This document shows, in pieces, positions 23,571-25,074 of a DNA stretch of 25,074 nucleotides. Made by a program: the position numbers and the translations under genes. The notes beneath the pieces are model-generated. The model had not been told where the DNA came from and did not search any database. It saw only the letters and a list, made by a program, of their open reading frames with translations. Numbering within the stretch: the first letter of the stretch is position 1; every line of letters begins with the position of its first letter. This DNA comes from Alphaproteobacteria bacterium (GTDB lineage Bacteria; Pseudomonadota; Alphaproteobacteria; Rhizobiales; Aestuariivirgaceae): NCBI GenBank assembly GCA_024279045.1, contig JAJRRZ010000093.1, positions 1 to 25,074 on the forward strand, given 5' to 3'.

Positions 23571-24099
23571 GCCACTGGCTCCTGCTGCCGCCTTTCGCAA
23601 TCGGCACCTGCTTCTGATCTATGCCGGCGAAAGCGGCGGGAAAAGGGTTCCGGAGAAAAATTGCATGGGCGTGCGCCGTTCTTGATTCCCGTCAAGGAAC
23701 CCTGCCGGGCCGCATGCCACAAGGTGGACGAGAGAGTGCTCGGACTGTGGATTGCGAGAGACATCGGCTGTCGCTTCGTTCCCCCTCTTTCCGCTGCGGT
23801 CCGGCACTCTCTTGCCTTTTTGCGCTGAAGCGCGACCGCCCACCGCCCCGCGCCCCCGCCCAACCACCCGATATGATGGCCAAGTGGTTGGACGGGAACG
23901 CGGGGCTTGTTTTGCGCTGAGGCGTGTGGCACCGGCCCTCTCCCCCCTCCCGACCACCCAGCAATTGTGCGCAAGGTGGCCAAGTGGTTGGACGGAGGCA
24001 CGGGGCTGGCTTGCATCAGGATGGAGCCTTTCAATGCGGGCCGGTGCCTCCCATATCAGTAAAGAGCATTCCCTTTCGGCCCGGCACAGGGAGGGCACG
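23571..24099. other. Gene-free region with repeats between divergent genes
   Basis: About 530 nt separate the APH-like kinase (minus) from the UspA gene (plus). No frame has a plausible start and family match. The region contains the tandem repeat at 23811-24020 and an inverted pair GGGTTCC/GGAACCC (23645-23651 and 23696-23702). Any promoters for the two flanking genes must lie here, but I cannot assign them. Confidence 0.6.
23811..24020. repeat. Two to three copies of a ~100-bp tandem repeat with tRNA-Ser-like core
   Basis: The 19-mer TGGCCAAGTGGTTGGACGG occurs at 23877-23895 and at 23977-23995, exactly 100 bp apart. Flanks also repeat: TTTTGCGCTGA ends the 23821 and 23920 segments, and a GGGGCTTG/GGGGCTGG segment follows each 19-mer. 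Each core is preceded by an inverted partner (CCAACCAC or CGACCAC), so each unit can fold into a hairpin. The first has a 13-bp stem with one mismatch, CCCGCCCAACCAC with GTGGTTGGACGGG. The core resembles the D-arm region of serine tRNAs. It is not a complete tRNA. Confidence 0.75.
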
Positions 24100-24936
24100 A
24101 TGAAAAACCTGCTGGTTTCGCTCAATGACCATGACAGGCGCGAACATCTGAGCCGGTTCGCCGCGGCGCTGGCGCGGCGTTTCGGTGCTCACCTGAGCGG
24201 GCTGTACGTGGTGCCGGCGCTGCGGCTGTATCCGGTGGTTACGGTGCATGTGCCGCCAGAGGTGTTCGAGGCGCAGCGCAAGGTGTTCCGCAAGCGCGGC
24301 GAGGAGGTGCACGTGGCCTTCAGGGCGGCCTGCGAGGAGCACGGCGTGGATTGCGAATGGCACCTGCTGGAAAGCCTGTCGCCGTTGGTGGCCGATACGG
24401 TCATCGGCATGGCGCGGGTGCAGGACATGCTGATCACCGGCCAGCCACCGCTGGAGGAAACCCCCGACCTGGAGGCCGACTTTGCCGACCGGCTGGTGAT
24501 GGAGACCGGCAGGCCGGTGCTGTTCGTGCCGCGCGATGGCGAGGCGACGCCCGACTTCGGGCACGTGGTGGTGGGCTGGAACTGCTCGCGCGAGGCAGCC
24601 CGCGCCCTGCACGATGCCATGCCGGTGCTGCGGGATGCCGGCAAGGTGGAGGTGGTGTGGGTGGATGCGCTGAAGGAAACGAAGGCGCGGCGCAGGCCGC
24701 TGGAAGATGTGGTCGCGGCGCTGCAGCGCGCGGGCATCGCGGCGGAAGGGCGCGGCATTTCCTCCGCTGGCCATGCGGATGCCGGCGCGGCGCTGCTGGC
24801 CCATGCGAAGGATGCCGGAGCCGACTTGCTGGTAATGGGCGCGTGGGGCCATTCGCGGCTGCGCGAATATGTCTTCGGCGGCGCGACGCGCCACGTGCTG
24901 GACGAGATGACCATGCCGGTGCTGATGAGTCATTAG
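24100..24936 (+). CDS. Universal stress protein, tandem UspA domains
   Basis: A 278-residue protein with two Usp domains. The first (about 1-145) opens MKNLLVSLNDHDRREHLSRF. The second (about 155-278) ends with the ATP-binding pattern GAWGHSRLREYVFGGATRHVL, matching G-2x-G-9x-G-(S/T). Usp proteins support survival under starvation, oxidative or low-oxygen stress. The first domain lacks a clear ATP loop. The ATG at 24100 is chosen because AGGGAGGG lies just upstream. The frame is open further upstream, but only through the repeat region. The substrate or partner is unknown. Confidence 0.88.
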   Translation: MKNLLVSLNDHDRREHLSRFAAALARRFGAHLSGLYVVPALRLYPVVTVHVPPEVFEAQRKVFRKRGEEVHVAFRAACEEHGVDCEWHLLESLSPLVADTVIGMARVQDMLITGQPPLEETPDLEADFADRLVMETGRPVLFVPRDGEATPDFGHVVVGWNCSREAARALHDAMPVLRDAGKVEVVWVDALKETKARRRPLEDVVAALQRAGIAAEGRGISSAGHADAGAALLAHAKDAGADLLVMGAWGHSRLREYVFGGATRHVLDEMTMPVLMSH

Positions 24937-25003
24937 GTTGTGTGGACGAAATGATTCAGATTGACGGCGAAGGATTCCCAAGGAAGCGAACATGTGATTC
25001 ATG

Positions 25004-25042
25004 GGATGCCATCTGATTCCTTCTGCAAGGGAGATGGCATCC
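25004..25042 (+). promoter_or_regulatory. Stem-loop abutting the last start codon
   Basis: GGATGCCATCT (25004-25014) and AGATGGCATCC (25032-25042) form a perfect 11-bp inverted repeat with a 17-nt loop. The second arm ends directly against the ATG at 25043 and contains part of the Shine-Dalgarno AGGGAG (25028-25033). If folded, it would reduce access to the ribosome site, so it may be a translational control element. TGATTC recurs at 24952, 24995 and 25014 nearby. Confidence 0.5.
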
Positions 25043-25074
25043 ATGAGCACGCAAATGACGGAACAGGAGTGGGA
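25043..25074 (+). CDS. Unknown protein, N-terminus only (runs off right edge)
   Basis: The window ends after ten codons of an open frame that starts MSTQMTEQEW. The ATG has AGGGAG about 10 nt upstream and follows the UspA gene on the same strand by 106 nt. Nothing can be said about function from this much. Confidence 0.4.
   Translation, partial: MSTQMTEQEW

Overview
The window is GC-rich, densely coded DNA from a Gram-negative bacterium. The closest fit is an alphaproteobacterium. This rests on trpB-trpA followed by accD, an adjacent hrcA-grpE pair, a complete FixNOQP/FixGHIS (ccoNOQP-ccoGHIS) cluster, an ATP-dependent PEP carboxykinase, a PfkB adenosine kinase next to it, and an LptC-like envelope protein. 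I cannot name a genus. Nothing in the window looks like a prophage, transposon, CRISPR array or defence island; it reads as chromosomal core.

Layout from left to right: (1) 1-3554, minus strand: tryptophan synthase trpB-trpA, then accD, then the start of an lptC-like gene that leaves the left edge. (2) 3768-7318: a membrane glycosyltransferase (minus) divergent from a periplasmic solute-binding-type protein (plus), which overlaps a small alpha/beta hydrolase. (3) 7319-7863: a non-coding block with tRNA-Ser(GGA), a 29-nt duplicate of that tRNA's 5' half, a hairpin, and three tandem copies of a ~93-bp repeat. (4) 7864-8555, minus: a YggT-family protein and a small unknown membrane protein. (5) 8690-10485, plus: hrcA and grpE. 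(6) 10526-18874, minus: the full cbb3 oxidase system, read as ccoN-O-Q-P and then ccoG-H-I-S. It includes a 57-residue CcoQ that length cut-offs easily miss. (7) 19180-21987: pckA (minus) divergent from adenosine kinase (plus). (8) 21978-23570, minus: an APH-like kinase fused to a P-loop ATPase. (9) 23571-24099: a gene-free stretch with a ~100-bp repeat that partly resembles a tRNA-Ser 5' half. (10) 24100-25074: a tandem UspA protein and the first codons of a gene that leaves the right edge behind a start-codon hairpin.

How the genes work together: ccoNOQP encode the high-affinity haem-copper oxidase used at low oxygen. ccoG, H, I and S encode its copper delivery and maturation factors. pckA (gluconeogenesis), trpBA and accD (fatty-acid synthesis) are central metabolism, and hrcA-grpE is heat-shock control plus a DnaK cochaperone. 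The most unusual material is non-coding: the tRNA-Ser-related sequences at 7372-7420 and 23811-24020, the 93-bp tandem repeat beside the tRNA, a pair of near-perfect palindromes upstream of ccoN, and the stem-loop abutting the last start codon. I found no convincing new multi-gene system.
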